Assembly (NCBI GenBank): GCA_964247055.1
Contig: OZ176055.1
Coordinates: forward strand, 3,968,001-4,032,000
Direction of reading: 5' to 3'
Length of the DNA: 64,000 nt
Source: Paragordius varius
Lineage: Eukaryota > Nematomorpha
A program made the translations under genes and the position numbers. This document shows, one piece after another, positions 38,240 to 54,287 of this stretch; within the stretch, counting starts at the first letter, position 1, and each line of letters starts with the position of its first letter. Below the pieces are notes generated by a model, which saw only the letters and a program-made list of their open reading frames with translations, ran no database searches and was not told where the DNA came from.

Positions 38240-39240
38240 GGACATTTGTCCTGTGATAAAAAATAAAAGGATCATACATTTTTAAAATTCTTTCGATAGC
38301 AGAAGAGCTAACCAACGAAAGCATTTTTTGATATTGAACTTGAACTTCCGCATTTTCACAGAATTCCTTAAGCGTTTTAACGCATACCGTGTATAAAAAA
38401 TAGGAATATATTTTAACAACTACATTTTAGACATATAGGTGCAACAAATCAGCAGCTGTTTGAATAGCGTTGTGTATTATATGCGCTGCACACCACGCCA
38501 ATAATGTTTTGATGAAGATTATCGCTAATTTATGAAAAATATTTTTCCCCTCCTTGTTTTTCCACCGAAGTTCGTATTGGTGTTGTCAGCGCAATATACG
38601 ATGATTTTGTATTTTAAATTATTTTTTTCTATGAAGTAAAAATTTGTCGGAATTTTCATCGGCTAGAGAAATAAAATCTAAAATTTTAATTTTTACTCCG
38701 GTTTCTGGATCAAAATATCTTATTAAAGTGGATATAATTTTGTTTCGTTGTGATTTGATGCATCAGAGTATAGAGATATGAAATTAATTTTCAGAAAATA
38801 TTTTTGTTATTCAGAAAATGCATGTGGCGAAAAGACATTGAATACAATGGCTTCAGCCTTTGAACGGGCACATGTAAATTTTTTATTGAATAAGGTGCGA
38901 ATAACCTGTGAGGTACAATCCATAGATCTAAAGGAATGTTTGTGATTAACGGCGTGAAAAGATAAAACTCCTTCGGCTAGTGCCAATCTCTTTTCTTTCT
39001 CTAGCGGTTTTTCGATAAAAATCGCTCATTTTGTAAGATGATGCCTCCATATCTAAACATTTTTTATGTTTCTGTGTTTCCATATGTTTTGTAATATCAT
39101 GCTTGCCACCATGTGCTAGGGTGAATTCCCCCTCGCATAAAGAACATTTAACAAATGATTCATTTTTTGTTTTTTTGATAAAATGAAATTCTTTCATTAA
39201 TTCATTCTTAAATTTACAACCTATTTTGTACTCATATTTT
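38240..39240 (-). pseudogene. hAT transposase N-terminal remnant
   Basis: Read on minus, a frame from 39197 gives EFHFIKKTKNESFVKCSLCE, a BED-like finger (HGGKHDITKHMETQKHKKC) and SSYKMSDFYRKTA, matching the transposase at 21459. Further pieces down to about 38240 match the central region (for example the CAAHIIHNA and DPLKFFLLSQDKCPT parts) with frame breaks. The C-terminal dimerisation domain is absent, so this copy cannot code for transposase. Confidence 0.85.
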
Positions 39241-39621
39241 TAAACTAATATTAGTATTATAAAAATGTGATAATACCTTAATTTTCTGGACTAAACGTAT
39301 AAGCTACCGATTTGTGGTAGTAATTTGTCTTTTTGATATTGTTGGCAGTAGGAGTAGTAAGCAAAGTGTATAATCATATGATATAAATTCGAAAAAAATA
39401 AATTGTTCTAATTTAAAAATAAACAATAATTTAAAATTGATGTAGATTTTAAAGATCACTAATGATGAAACATTTAAAAAGATAAAAAAATAAATTTTTC
39501 ATAAAAATTTAAATGTATTTAATAAAAAACTTTTTTATGTAATCGTGAAAAAGCGGGACATTTCAAAAACGTAGAGGGACGCGGGACAAAGTCTGAAAAA
39601 GCGGGACGTCTGGTCACCCTA

Positions 39622-40060
39622 TGTAACCAAAACAAAGGAATTCGATTAATAAAGTCAATAATAGAACTGGCAAATATGAGTTCTTTAGATTTAAGAGACC
39701 AATCAGTCTTGCTAATCTACCACCTACAATTAAAAAGCAAAATTCAAAAAAAATGGGTAAAGCGAAAAGCTCTTTTCTTTAAACATAAATAATAAGAATT
39801 TTATTATTTAGATTTATGCGTTCCGTCTTACAAAATTACTCTAAAGCATTGCTTTTCAGCCTGTTTTATTCACGTCCCACCAAATTGAAAATAAAAATTC
39901 TTGCGCCTCCCTCTTTAAAAAATCCATGATAAAAATGTAAAATATATTATTATTTACTAAAAATCCCAATAAATGAGATTTTTATATCTGCATTTATTAG
40001 AAATATTTTTTCCATATCGATGACAAATTATGATAATTCGCACCTGAAATCCTTCAATTT
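39622..40060 (+). repeat. Right flank of large repeat, copy B (part 2)
   Basis: Resumes homology to copy A at CCAAAACAAAGG (copy A about 12298) and ends at CTGAAATCCTTCAATTT. About 190 bp around 39798-39985 has no counterpart in copy A and is either an insertion here or a deletion there. The frame open at 12496-12714 is closed here. Confidence 0.8.
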
Positions 40061-41015
40061 GTTTCAAGTTTTATTTTTTAATCAAATACTCAAAATTTCT
40101 CAGGCCCCCCTTAGTCTGCACCCGCTTTTGGGAGCACTTCTCTAAAGCCTTTATACAAAATTTTACATAAACCTAAATGATAAAAAGGTTATTAGAATTT
40201 CATATACAATTTAATTATCAAATTCATCGTTATTATATATTCAAATCTATACCTGCTCCAGGAATGATGCTTAAGTTGGTTTCAACTAAACCAAGCTTAG
40301 AAGTGTTGCTAAAGTGATATATTTTTGATACAGTGTGTGTTTATATTCTTATAGGGTAAATATTAAAATGCAAAGACATAATTTGAAAATTGAAATTAAT
40401 ATACTTAACATAACCCTTATGTTTAATGTTAAAATATGCGATAAAGTTTTGCCTTTTTTGCAAGAACTATAAATATATTAAAATCAAAGGATAAAAATAA
40501 ATGTTTTTTATCTTAATATTTGCCTATTTGTATTAACGTTTTTTCTTTATAATAATTAAATTCAAATAAAAAGTTATTGGTTAATTTCATAAAAATTAAC
40601 TTTAAAATCTCGATTAAACCATTTTTGATAATTATACTTTTTGTTATCTACAGTTTGCTCCAATCACGTTTCGGAGATATCCGAATTCGGGACTATAGAA
40701 GTTATAAATTTTTAAAATTATACGTTTGTTATCTGATACAAAAAGGTTTTACTAATTTAAGCTTTTGTTTAAACATCAATCAAAACAGTATTTAATATGG
40801 CTTTAAGCTTGGTAGAATAATCCAAAAAGTTATGTTAATAAATTGAGCTGTAATAACAAGTTAATAAAAAAGCTCTCAGCTATAAAAAAATCATAAATTA
40901 AAGGCAGACATCCTAATTTTTTAACAAATTTTATATATTTCTAGAATATTATTAGTGCATGCTCTATTTTTGCCAATCTTAATTCTGGCATTCCTAGTGT
41001 TATCGAAATTTCAGT
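40061..41015. other. AT-rich region upstream of Mlf, no element recognised
   Basis: This should contain the Mlf promoter and 5' UTR. No clear TATA or initiator could be picked out of the AT-rich background. A small frame at 40577-40795 is low-complexity and not convincing. Confidence 0.4.
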
Positions 41016-44000
41016 ATGTTTAACAATATTTTCGGCTTGGGCAACGATCCGATATCCAAGTATTTGAAAATAATTGACATTTTATATTATATTTTTAGTG
41101 CATTGGCAGTTTTTGATCCGATGTCGGGCAGAAGAAACAATATGATGATGATGGGACAAAATCCGTTTGCTAATATGTTTGATCAGATGAATATGATTGT
41201 AATTTTATATTATTTTTATGAACTGTCTTTGTTAAATGATATATTTTGATAACATTTATTAATGATCTTATATATATCTATATAGTTTTGTTTTCTACAA
41301 AGATTTAACTTTTCATAGATTGAGAAAAAGTTTAAGATTTTTATGTTCCAATTGTGTTTGACACATATTAAGTATTGAATAAAACCGTTTTCGTATATAA
41401 ACATATATCAATCTTTCGGTTTAGAATCAACAAATGATGCAAAATAACAACATGTTCTCTAACATGATGCAATTACATCAAAACCCAGCAAATTTAAGCA
41501 GTATGATGATGGCGCCCCAACAAGGAGGAGTTTCCCATATGTCCTCTTTCACATTTTCTAGTAATGGGGCCGGGGGCACGCCCTACGTTTATCAAGAAAG
41601 TCAATCTACTCGAGTTGGTCCTAATGGGGTAAATAATTATTATATAACTATAAAGAAACATTTCGATAGCATTTAAAAGTCAACACTTATTTTTTTATAA
41701 TAATTAATATTTATAGTTTTTGATTGTATTTTTACACAAAAAAAGCCAATTTGAATGATAAAACTCTGGGAAAAATATAGATATATATACAATAAAATAT
41801 TTTGACCCAATAGATTCAGCACTAGAAAAAAACAGGGAAAATTAGAAAAATGGGTTTCATACTATACATTAATTTACACCAGGGGTGTCCTATACGAATG
41901 GCTTAAAGAGCCACATTTGAATTAATTAATTCAAGCATAAGTCTTAAATAAATTTATTAAGTAAACATATAGTGTTAATTTTCATATAAATAACCACTAC
42001 TAAAAGTATTATAAATCTGCTAAATTTGCTGTTAAATTGTACTAATATGTGTAAAAACAAAAAATTGACTAAATTTATGACAAACAAAAAATATATCTGC
42101 CTTAGATGAAGTCAAAATATAGAATATATCACAAGGAATTTTATTCGAGAAAATGATAATTTTTAAAAAGAAGACAACTTAAACTTACCCCACTTAAATT
42201 CCTGCTGAACTGTGTTTAGATTATTTTTAAATATATTAATATATGTATGGGCTACCGAGAAATGTTTTATAATTGTATTAAATTAAATCCGACGTCTTAA
42301 TAAAGATGATCAATGTTATAACAATACACTGCAACCTAGGTTGAACATATAAAAAAACATTTACCAATTCCAAAGTTTTCGAATATGTAATTAACTCCAA
42401 TAATATAGGTATTGCTATATACCATTTGCACTTCAGAGTGTCCTTAAACACTTTAAGTTGGTCCTTTGACTTTTTGGTTTTGTTTTTAACTTTTATCAAT
42501 CAAATCGTATATCATTTATCTATTTTATCGTTTTTAACCTATTTTCAATTATTTAACATAAATTTTAAATCAATATCAACTGTTAATCATTGAACCGTAT
42601 TTTTTTAATTTCTTAAAATTATTTTCGATATTTATAAGATTTTAACACCTAATTAAAAAATATATAAGTTTTCTTAGTTATATTTACATTTTTTCATTTA
42701 AAACATTTAAAAATTAATAATTTTGTTAAATTGGATAAAAATTAGTATGAAATAAAAAGGTGGTTTTTGAATAAATTTTTTTATTTTAAAATGAATAAAT
42801 ATATAATTGATAAAATTTTTAGGTAAAAAATAATAAAATAAAAAATACATGCGAAAATTATGGTTAAATCAAAATTTAAAATTCCTAAGGACCAGCTTGA
42901 AGTTTTCAATGACACTCTAAGTGCAAATGGTATATTAAAGGACTGCGGTTTACAGAAATATGCTCTTTTACTAAATAATTACCATAAAAGTTAACGAGTT
43001 GCAACTTTTCCAAAGATTTTACAAAAGGAATTAAATGATTTAAAATCATTAAAATAAATTATGCGAATTAATTTAAAATTTTTACTTTTTTAAATAAACT
43101 AAAAATACATCGCCACTCAAGAAACTAACTTTTTGCGATTCTCAAACTTTTTTAAGGAGCCACTCAAAAAATTTGCAAAGAGCCACAAGTAGCTTCAGAA
43201 TTACCCGTTGGACACCTCTGGTTTACACTATCTACTAACTTAAATGTTTTATTTTGACCTTGTAAAATATTTTTGATAGATAATGGTTTTTAAGTGTTAT
43301 AATGTTTCCAGCTATATATATATATATATATATTCTCTTGATAAATAATTCATTTTGTTGACTAACTTTGAATAGACATTTTAAAAATATATTGGATTTT
43401 TAAAACTAAATTTTGGGTTTTTAAAATTATATGTAAAAAAACCTAAAATCAAATTAATAACAATTTTTATTTATAATGACAAAAACTACTAAATATTCCA
43501 AAATAGTAATCATTTTACATGTGTTACCTTGGAATAGGTCAAACATAAATTTATGGTATAATTTAAATATTTTTTGTGTAAAAATTTCATATATTTTGCA
43601 GCAATATTTTTAATTGCTAAGAATTTTTTTATAAGGTAAAGGAAGTGAAAAAAACTGTGAAAGATAGCAAAACGGGAAAACAAAAAATGATTGTTGGCCA
43701 TCATATTGGGAACCGAGCTCACGTCATTGAAAAGGAAAGAGATTTACGAACCGGCGAGGAAGAGGAACAAGAAGAATTTATTAACATTGATGAAGGTTAT
43801 TTTGATTTTTTCAAATGCTAAACAAGTTCTACTGCTTATTCGTTGTGTTGGCTGTATCACTTTTGTTTATAAACAGTGGAGCCAGTTTTGATTGTTTTAA
43901 ATATTGGTCTAGTCCTCAAGTAGTTTTTTTACAAGGGGGTATGTGAAAAGTAAAAATATGCCTTATATACCATGTATTTGTAATATCTTGATCTTTGGTT

Positions 44001-44948
44001 TTCAAGTTTAAGCACTGCCCTGCAGCACTACAGTGGACAGATTTCTAATGACTTTAATCGTGGGAAGAAATGTGGCTCGTATCATTACCTTCTTTTGAGA
44101 AAAACTAATATAACATTTCATTAATTTTTAAAAAAGTTTAAGTTAATTTTATTTTATAATTTTTTCGCTTTACTGTAAAAATGTCCACAAACTACGCACA
44201 ACTTGTAATGATCTCATTTAAATAGTCGGAAAAGTGCATGATGATGAGCTAATTATTTTACGGGCGTTATTATAGTTAAAAATTTATAAGGTCATATTTA
44301 TCATATAATTTACTGGTAATAAATTAATATTACATTAATTATAAAGTCCAAGTTATATCTGCTATAAAAATTCCAAAAACAATATATAATTAATATATAA
44401 TCATTACTTTGTAGGGTATAATTTTGTTTTTAACGCCATTGTCAAATCTTGCATTCAGTAATTTAATAATTAATTAAATAATGATTATGTTACTTATTTT
44501 TAGCCCTTGATTTTTCTGATATAGCCAAAATAACCAAGTAGTCTATGAATTGTATATGGATTAGGAACCCTTATCCTCATTATTAAAAAACTCTAATCAT
44601 ATAATAAAAACTGACAGTTTTTGCATTTATGTCTCTCTCACCCTTATATTTTAAAAAACTTTGATTTACATCACACATAATTGTACATTAAAAACAGACG
44701 AAGCTCCACAATTTACTGAGGAATGGAAGCGTAAATTATCATCGAACAGTCATTCTGGGGGAAGGCGACACATTGCATATCACAACAATGGCATTCATAA
44801 TAATCATAATAATGTTAATAGCAACACTCACCATGGACATCATTTTTCTTCGAATGGTAATGGGCCCCTAGCTATAACTTATCACGCTAACCCTAACACC
44901 GATTCTATTAACTCAAATTGCCATAGGTATGATTATCCTTATTTTTGA
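41016..44948 (+). CDS. Mlf: Myeloid leukemia factor (Mlf) family protein, 5 exons
   Basis: MLF proteins are small nuclear/cytoplasmic cofactors that act on transcription factors such as RUNX and bind a DnaJ chaperone. Model: 41016-41059, 41099-41198, 41425-41628, 43636-43795 and 44698 to a stop at 44946-44948. All junctions are GT-AG and in phase, giving about 252 residues. The Met/Asn-rich N-terminus has FGLGNDP and DPMSGRRNN. The core has SSFTFSS, GGTPYVYQESQSTRVGPNG, VKEVKKTVKDSKTG, the family signature MIVGHHIGNRAHVIEKE, EEFINIDE and FTEEWKRKL. A His/Asn-rich tail follows. Intron 1 is only 39 nt. Intron 3 holds nested transposons. The last exon is uncertain: a good donor (CATAG|GTATG at 44926) may splice on to an exon near 45470. 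It converges on Rpt3. The family call is firm; the C-terminus is not. Confidence 0.9.
41060..41098 (+). other. Mlf intron 1, 39 nt
   Basis: Starts GTATTTG, ends TATTTTTAG. It is 13 codons long with no stop in the coding frame, so retention would keep the frame open. Splicing joins PIS-N-ALAVFDPMSG. That the translated intron (KYLKIIDILYYIF) is hydrophobic and unlike an Mlf protein argues that it is removed. Confidence 0.75.
41880..43220. mobile_element. hAT-type non-autonomous element in Mlf intron 3
   Basis: Ends CAGGGGTGTCC and GGACACCTCTG are inverted, with mirrored GAGCCAC subterminal motifs. The flanking 8-bp repeats ATTTACAC (41872-41879) and GTTTACAC (43221-43228) agree at 7 of 8. No transposase could be read. 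A second element (42422-42930) is nested inside. It accounts for two thirds of the 2-kb intron 3. Confidence 0.85.
42422..42930. mobile_element. Long-TIR element with ~21-bp subterminal repeats, copy 2 (nested)
   Basis: Ends CCATTTGCACTTC and GACACTCTAAGTGCAAATGG, with TA on both sides. Same family as 27761-28319. The subterminal TTAAGTTGGTCCTTTGAC units are the inverted form of the repeats there. It inserted into the hAT-type element after that element had entered the Mlf intron. Confidence 0.78.
43312..43333. repeat. (TA)n microsatellite in Mlf intron 3
   Basis: About eleven TA dinucleotides in a row, in intronic DNA. Confidence 0.8.
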
Positions 44949-46603
44949 TTGATGGAGAGTAAAAGTATTCTCTTAAAATTTTCTCCTAAGTTTAAGATAT
45001 ATTCCTTTCAAATCTTTTAATTTCAAATATATTTTATTCCATTATGCATTTTAATGTGGTAAACTCACATCATAGTCAGCCAAATGGTAGAATTTGTATA
45101 TTAATTGGTAGAATTGGTTACTTACCAAAACACTTTATTAAACTGCACATACGCAAGAGGTTTGATGTGAAAATTAGTATAGGCTTATTTGATGGATATT
45201 TTGTAATGTTAAATTTTGAGAACATTATTGCAATTTATGTTAATAAGTGTTTAGATGCGGAATTTCTATGTATAATGTAAATTATATATTTTTTAAATGT
45301 TTTAAATATTTTTTACAATATAATAAATACCGTATAAAATTAAAGTGATTTTGCGTTATTTAATAATAATATATTTATCTGAAATTTTATTTTTTGTTTT
45401 ATACTGTTAATTATTATTATATCGATAAATACATGTATAAATAAAATTATTTTGGTTTTTGGGTTTTAGCTTATGTCGTTACCACTATGAAAATAAATTT
45501 AAAGTTCGTTACATAAAACTTTGCTGTATAGATGATCATCTTCATTTACATTGATATATTTAAGAGATTGAAGTGTTTCGCTATTTTTGATTTTTATGAC
45601 GAATAATGGTTTATAATGACCACCCACTAAGGTAAAAGTGTGGAGAATATATGATTATATAACTAAAGGTACTTTTTTGACATATAGGGCCCCTTTTTAG
45701 AGTTTTTACTTTTTGTTCGGCATAAAAATTAAAAAAGGTGAGAAAAAAATGGACCAAATATAACATATCTAAAAATGGTATAATTGGTAAAAAAAGTTTA
45801 TAAAGAACATTTGTGCGATTCTATATATACGCATAAGAAATTTTTTGCAATAGAGACCAAATTTAATATAACTCTCATAAATAGTCGACAAAACAATTTG
45901 TATGACCTCGATTTAACTAATTATCGTTTATAGTGGTGTTTCTCTATTTATAATTATTTTTTATTATATCTAAACCTATGATGAAGAAACAAAAATATGG
46001 AATTAAATCAACCGACCACCTCTCACGTCAACAAAAGCAAAATGGGACATAACAAAAAATCAAAAATGACCTATTTACCGAAAAAATAAAACATTATTTT
46101 ATTTGAAAACAATTTAATATAGTTTTTTCAATATTACATTAGAAAAAACATTACTGTTTTGTTTGTTTGAAGTAATTAGATGTTTCAAATATTATCTGTT
46201 TTTTCTTTTTTTTTAATTCATATTCAATAACTTTAAATTTTTTATGACAAAGTATCTTAATATATGCATTCATTTACCATAAATATAATAAATATATTAA
46301 TGATTTTATTTACAATTTTTCAAATCCCAGTTTAAAATAGTAATAAGACATTTTAAACATTATATCATTTTTGAGGTAAAAAAATTTACTTAATTAATTT
46401 TCACCTGTTATATATATATTATATTTTATGAAAGATTCCTGGGTCCATACTTTTAAAAGACAAAATTTGTAATTTATGTAGAGAGTTACTGTAATTTTAT
46501 ACCAATAATTTTGTTCCTTTAAATTATCATTTTAATTGCTGGGTGGTTAGATTAGAAAAATTTTACTTAGTAAAACAAATTTAAGTAAACACAATATAAT
46601 ACG
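44949..46603. other. Convergent intergenic region between Mlf and Rpt3
   Basis: Both genes end into this 1.65-kb stretch. An AATAAA at 45322-45327 is a candidate Mlf polyadenylation signal. At 45461-45470 a good acceptor (GGGTTTTAG|C) could start an additional Mlf exon, reading 24 or so further codons before a stop. The frame at 45044-45280 is not convincingly coding. No other gene was recognised. Confidence 0.45.
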
Positions 46604-46609
46604 TTTATT
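46604..46609 (-). promoter_or_regulatory. Candidate polyadenylation signal of Rpt3
   Basis: AATAAA on the minus strand, about 40 nt downstream of the Rpt3 stop codon. Confidence 0.5.
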
Positions 46610-46649
46610 AATGGGCAAAAAAAATGGTAAATTTGTAATTATCAATGAA

Positions 46650-50820
<4,171 letters not shown>

Positions 50821-50898
50821 CCCAGTAATGAAATTTGTAAATAGTGATCGGCTGTTTAAATTATTGTTAAAAAATTACTTTTGATTTAGATTAATTAA
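50821..50898 (-). promoter_or_regulatory. Proximal upstream region of Rpt3, bounded by a MITE
   Basis: Only 78 bp separate the start codon from the TTAA element. No TATA box stands out in the AT-rich sequence. The 5' UTR and core promoter must lie here and, if longer, extend into the element. Confidence 0.4.
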
Positions 50899-51480
50899 CA
50901 CTTGGATACAACACACTCATTTTAGTCCTTCGATACAAATTGGGGTAGTTGGATACCCCAGGCCTGTTTAAAATTAAATTCTTCAAAAAATATATAAGGA
51001 ATCGAAACCATGGCAAAATTTTGCACTTATCCAACATTAATAAACCGAAATATATAAAAAAATTTATTCAAAAATACTTGATATTACTTATTTTAAGCTA
51101 AAACCGAAAAATAAAAATTTCGTCAACGTGACATATGTTAAATTGTAAAATTGAAAAATTATACAAACTAAACCGCTTTTTCTATTTCTTTCAATGTTAG
51201 ATGTAATTTATATAAAAAATTAGCTTTAGTTTTACCCTTAAAATTAAATAAAGACAATATTTTGCAAAAATTTTGTAAAATAAAAATGGCGTCGAAGTAG
51301 TTTGAGATGGAGCTTTTTTTTCAAAACAAAATTTTATCAAGATATTTTGGCATATTTATCTAATATTTATCAGGATAGAGGCATAAATTTAAATTGGGAC
51401 CGTTTCCTTCAGTATTTTTTAAAAAATATTAATTTTAATTTAGTCTGGGGTATTTAGATACCCCAATTTGAATCGAAGTG
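50899..51480. mobile_element. TTAA-flanked MITE (piggyBac-like), copy 2, 582 bp
   Basis: Flanked by TTAA on both sides (50895-50898 and 51481-51484). Starts CACTTGGATAC and ends with the complement of CACTTCGATTCAAATTGGGG. It is the same length as 19588-20169 and differs by scattered substitutions. It lies next to the Rpt3 start. Confidence 0.85.
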
Positions 51481-51484
51481 TTAA

Positions 51485-51560
51485 TATGAGTACATAAAAT
51501 CCCGGACAAAATTAACATGAGGCAAATGATTTATATATGATAATCAAACATTATATATAT

Positions 51561-51595
<35 letters not shown>

Positions 51596-51939
51596 AGGAA
51601 CCTAATTATATAAATTGCTCAAACCCCTTGTTTGAGGCGTCGTATCAATAAACAAAGGATATCGATTAAAAGTTATTATAACGAGATTAATTAAATATTT
51701 GCTACTAAATTATCTCTCTATCTGTGTATTTTACCCCATAACTTGTGCAATTTGTTAGGCTTTGAATGTAAATTTAGTAAAAAAAAGTTCTTGAAAATTT
51801 ATTAATTAAAAGAAATATCAATTCGAGATCGCAATTGGCTTCATGTCACCATAATTTTTTTTGGGTAACCTCTTAGGTCCATCATAACTCCAAATATTTT
51901 GAGATCGCATGCCATAAAAAATCGTGCGACAAGCGGCCT
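51485..51939. other. Spacer with (AT)n microsatellite
   Basis: A TA-dinucleotide-rich tract fills 51551-51595. The rest is AT-rich without a recognised gene. Confidence 0.6.
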
Positions 51940-52122
51940 GGGTAATTTTAAAGTTATATTGGCAAAAATATATCGTTGGTGGGAAATGTATCCTTATTGT
52001 TATAAAATCATTCAAATTACTGGAGGTTTTTTTATATTTTTCCGAGGTTAAAATTATTTTAATCATTAAAGCAGGAAATTTAGACCAAATATAATTAGAA
52101 CATGATTTCCGATAACCTAATT

Positions 52123-54287
52123 CAGTAATACTCAAACCGCAGCCCGTGGGCTGCATGCGGCCCTAAGATCGCTTTAAAATTGCCCTATGACCATATTAAA
52201 TTATTATTTTTATCGATGAATTTTAAAATACACACAAAAGAATTTTCGCATATATTAATATAAATTTATTTTCTTTAGATTTAATTTTGGTAATTTTTAT
52301 TTTTTACTTAATTAAAGTGTAATTTCCCTACAAATAATTATAAAATTTTGGCACACGTTGTTTCTGTATTCTATTTTCTTTTCTATTTTGAAGTTTTATT
52401 GCATCTTTTTTGTATTTAAGCAAGCCTTTCACCAAAACTTCCATATACATATTCTTTTCATTGCTATCATGTATCATTTTTTTAACTCATTTCCATAAGA
52501 TATTTTCAAATCAAGATCATTAAATTTCGACCTGTTTTTTTATAGCATAATTCAAGTTATATTCCTATTTTTTGAATACATAATTAAACATAAATTCAAT
52601 GGATGACATCTGATGCTAAAAACGTAAATTATCCGATGAAAATCGCTTCTTTAAAAAAATATGAAGAATAACTCTTTGTTGTTATAAATAAAAATGTTGT
52701 TACCTGCCTTATATTTAAGGACAACATAATTATAAAAAATACAATATTGAAAGACATTTACAATCCATTCTCATAAATTACCAGAAAATCGTGAGGAAAG
52801 AAACGAAAAATATAAAAAGACTAAGGAATTATACCAGAAAATCTATTGTGTCCATAGCTTTCTCCCAGGAAAAAACTCTAATATTAGCTTCGTATGAAAT
52901 TTGCTATATTTTAGGTAAAAATATGAAACCGTTTACTTATTCCAAACTAATAAATGAATGTCTAATAAATGGAGCTTTTTTTTATTTTATAAATTCCCTA
53001 TATAAAGATCAACTCATGAGGCATATTAAAAAACTTCAACTTTCTGATTCAACATGTGCTCGACGCATTGAAGATATGTGTAAATATATTTTTAACAATA
53101 CATTTATTGGCTCTGAAAAACTGCAAAAATTTTAGTATTGCTATTGATTCTAGCACTGATATTAGTTCAACACCTCGATGCTCGCTCTTTGTGAGATTTT
53201 GTAATGACAACATAATTTACCAGGAAATTTAATTTTACCAATGAATAATACCACGAAAGGAAAGGATTTTCTCGAAATAATTAGCACTTTTTTCGTGAAT
53301 AATGGTATATCTATGAAAAAAATTGGTTTCGATCTGCACAGATGGCTGTCCCTCTATGATTGGAATAAACAAAGGGTTCATCCTCTTTTGAAAAACAAAT
53401 ATTTTATCCTTTCACTGCTGTATTCATCAGCAAAACTTGGTTTCGCTTGTAAAAGATGAATCACTCAATTCAGTAATTAAAACGGTTGTGGATATAGTTA
53501 ACCACATCCGTAGCAGAAAATTCAACTGCCGTAAATTAAAAAACCTTCTATCCACAGTGAGTTTGATGATATTCTTTTGTACACCGCTGTGAGATGGCCA
53601 AGCCTTAGCAAAGTATTAAATAGATTTTTTTGTTTTAAGACTTGGTAATAAAATATTTGCTTTTGAAGAAAAATTTTATATAAACAAGATTTTATAAATA
53701 AAACACTCCTATATTTTTTTAACACAAACGATTGATGAAGAAAATATGGAATTTACCGCAGAGATTAATTTAATAATAGACAATTTAACATTTTTATCTA
53801 ATGAAATGAAATTCAGATTTCAAGAATTAAGAAATATTAATAATTGCTTGAAAGTCGTTGAAAATCCATGTCATATGGAAATATCCAATATTAAGCAACT
53901 TGAGCATTTCGGTTTTGATTAGGCGCATATCATTAAAGAATTCATAAATTTTAAAAATGATTCCAATTGGAGGGTATATTCAAGGAGAATCAGAGAAAGT
54001 TATGTAGAGTTTTGGCAAGATGTGCCAAATAAATATGAAAATATAAAAAAATGTGCTCAAGTTTTCCTAACTGTTTTTCCCTCAACTCACACGTGTAAAT
54101 ATTGGCCTGTCATGAGGCGGACCTAAAATTGTCAAAAATTATTGGAATATCAAAATAAATTTTGTGATCAAAATTAAATATGTGCCTATGTGTCAAATAG
54201 CTATGGAATATTTGCCATTATAAGGTTCAAGGCCCTCGATAAACATCTATATTTTATTTGGCCCGTCAAATTTTTTGGTGAGTACTG
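52123..54287 (+). mobile_element. hAT transposon 3 with GTF2IRD2-like transposase remains
   Basis: Starts CAGTAATACTC and ends GAGTACTG. The flanks are the perfect 8-bp repeat ACCTAATT (52115-52122 and 54288-54295). The left subterminal GCAGCCCGTGGGCTGCATGC forms a strong palindrome. Length is 2165 bp. The site without the element is preserved in the other R2 copy (near 61435-61450). Confidence 0.93.
52760..54260 (+). pseudogene. hAT transposase of the GTF2IRD2/ZBED-like group, broken
   Basis: Pieces read in family order. ASYEICYILGKNMKPFTYSK (about 52890) comes first, then DSTCARRIEDM, IAIDSSTDISSTPRCSLFVR (53140) and CTDGCPSM-type (53335). SFHCCIHQQNLVSLVKDESL (53415) is next, then NSVIKTVVDIVNHIRSRKFN (53470), FDDILLYTAVRW-type (53560) and a tail with YENIKKCAQVFLTVFPSTHT (54040). 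Many stops and frame changes interrupt it and the N-terminal finger is not recognisable. This group of transposases is closest to the domain found in vertebrate GTF2IRD2 proteins. Confidence 0.85.

Larger units (their letters stand above)
37472..39621 (-). mobile_element. hAT transposon 2 (same family as 20915-24334), internally deleted and invaded
   Basis: Ends are TATGGTGACCAGA and TCTGGTCACCCTA with GCGGGAC-type subterminal sequence. On the minus strand it begins with the 5' end of the family. The flanking 8 bp, TGTATATA and TGTAACCA, match imperfectly, as expected for an aged duplication. The uninterrupted site is seen in copy A near 12295. The 3' half of the transposase is missing, and its place holds a segment (37593-38200) shared with a different hAT element at 58452-60088. 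Confidence 0.88.
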
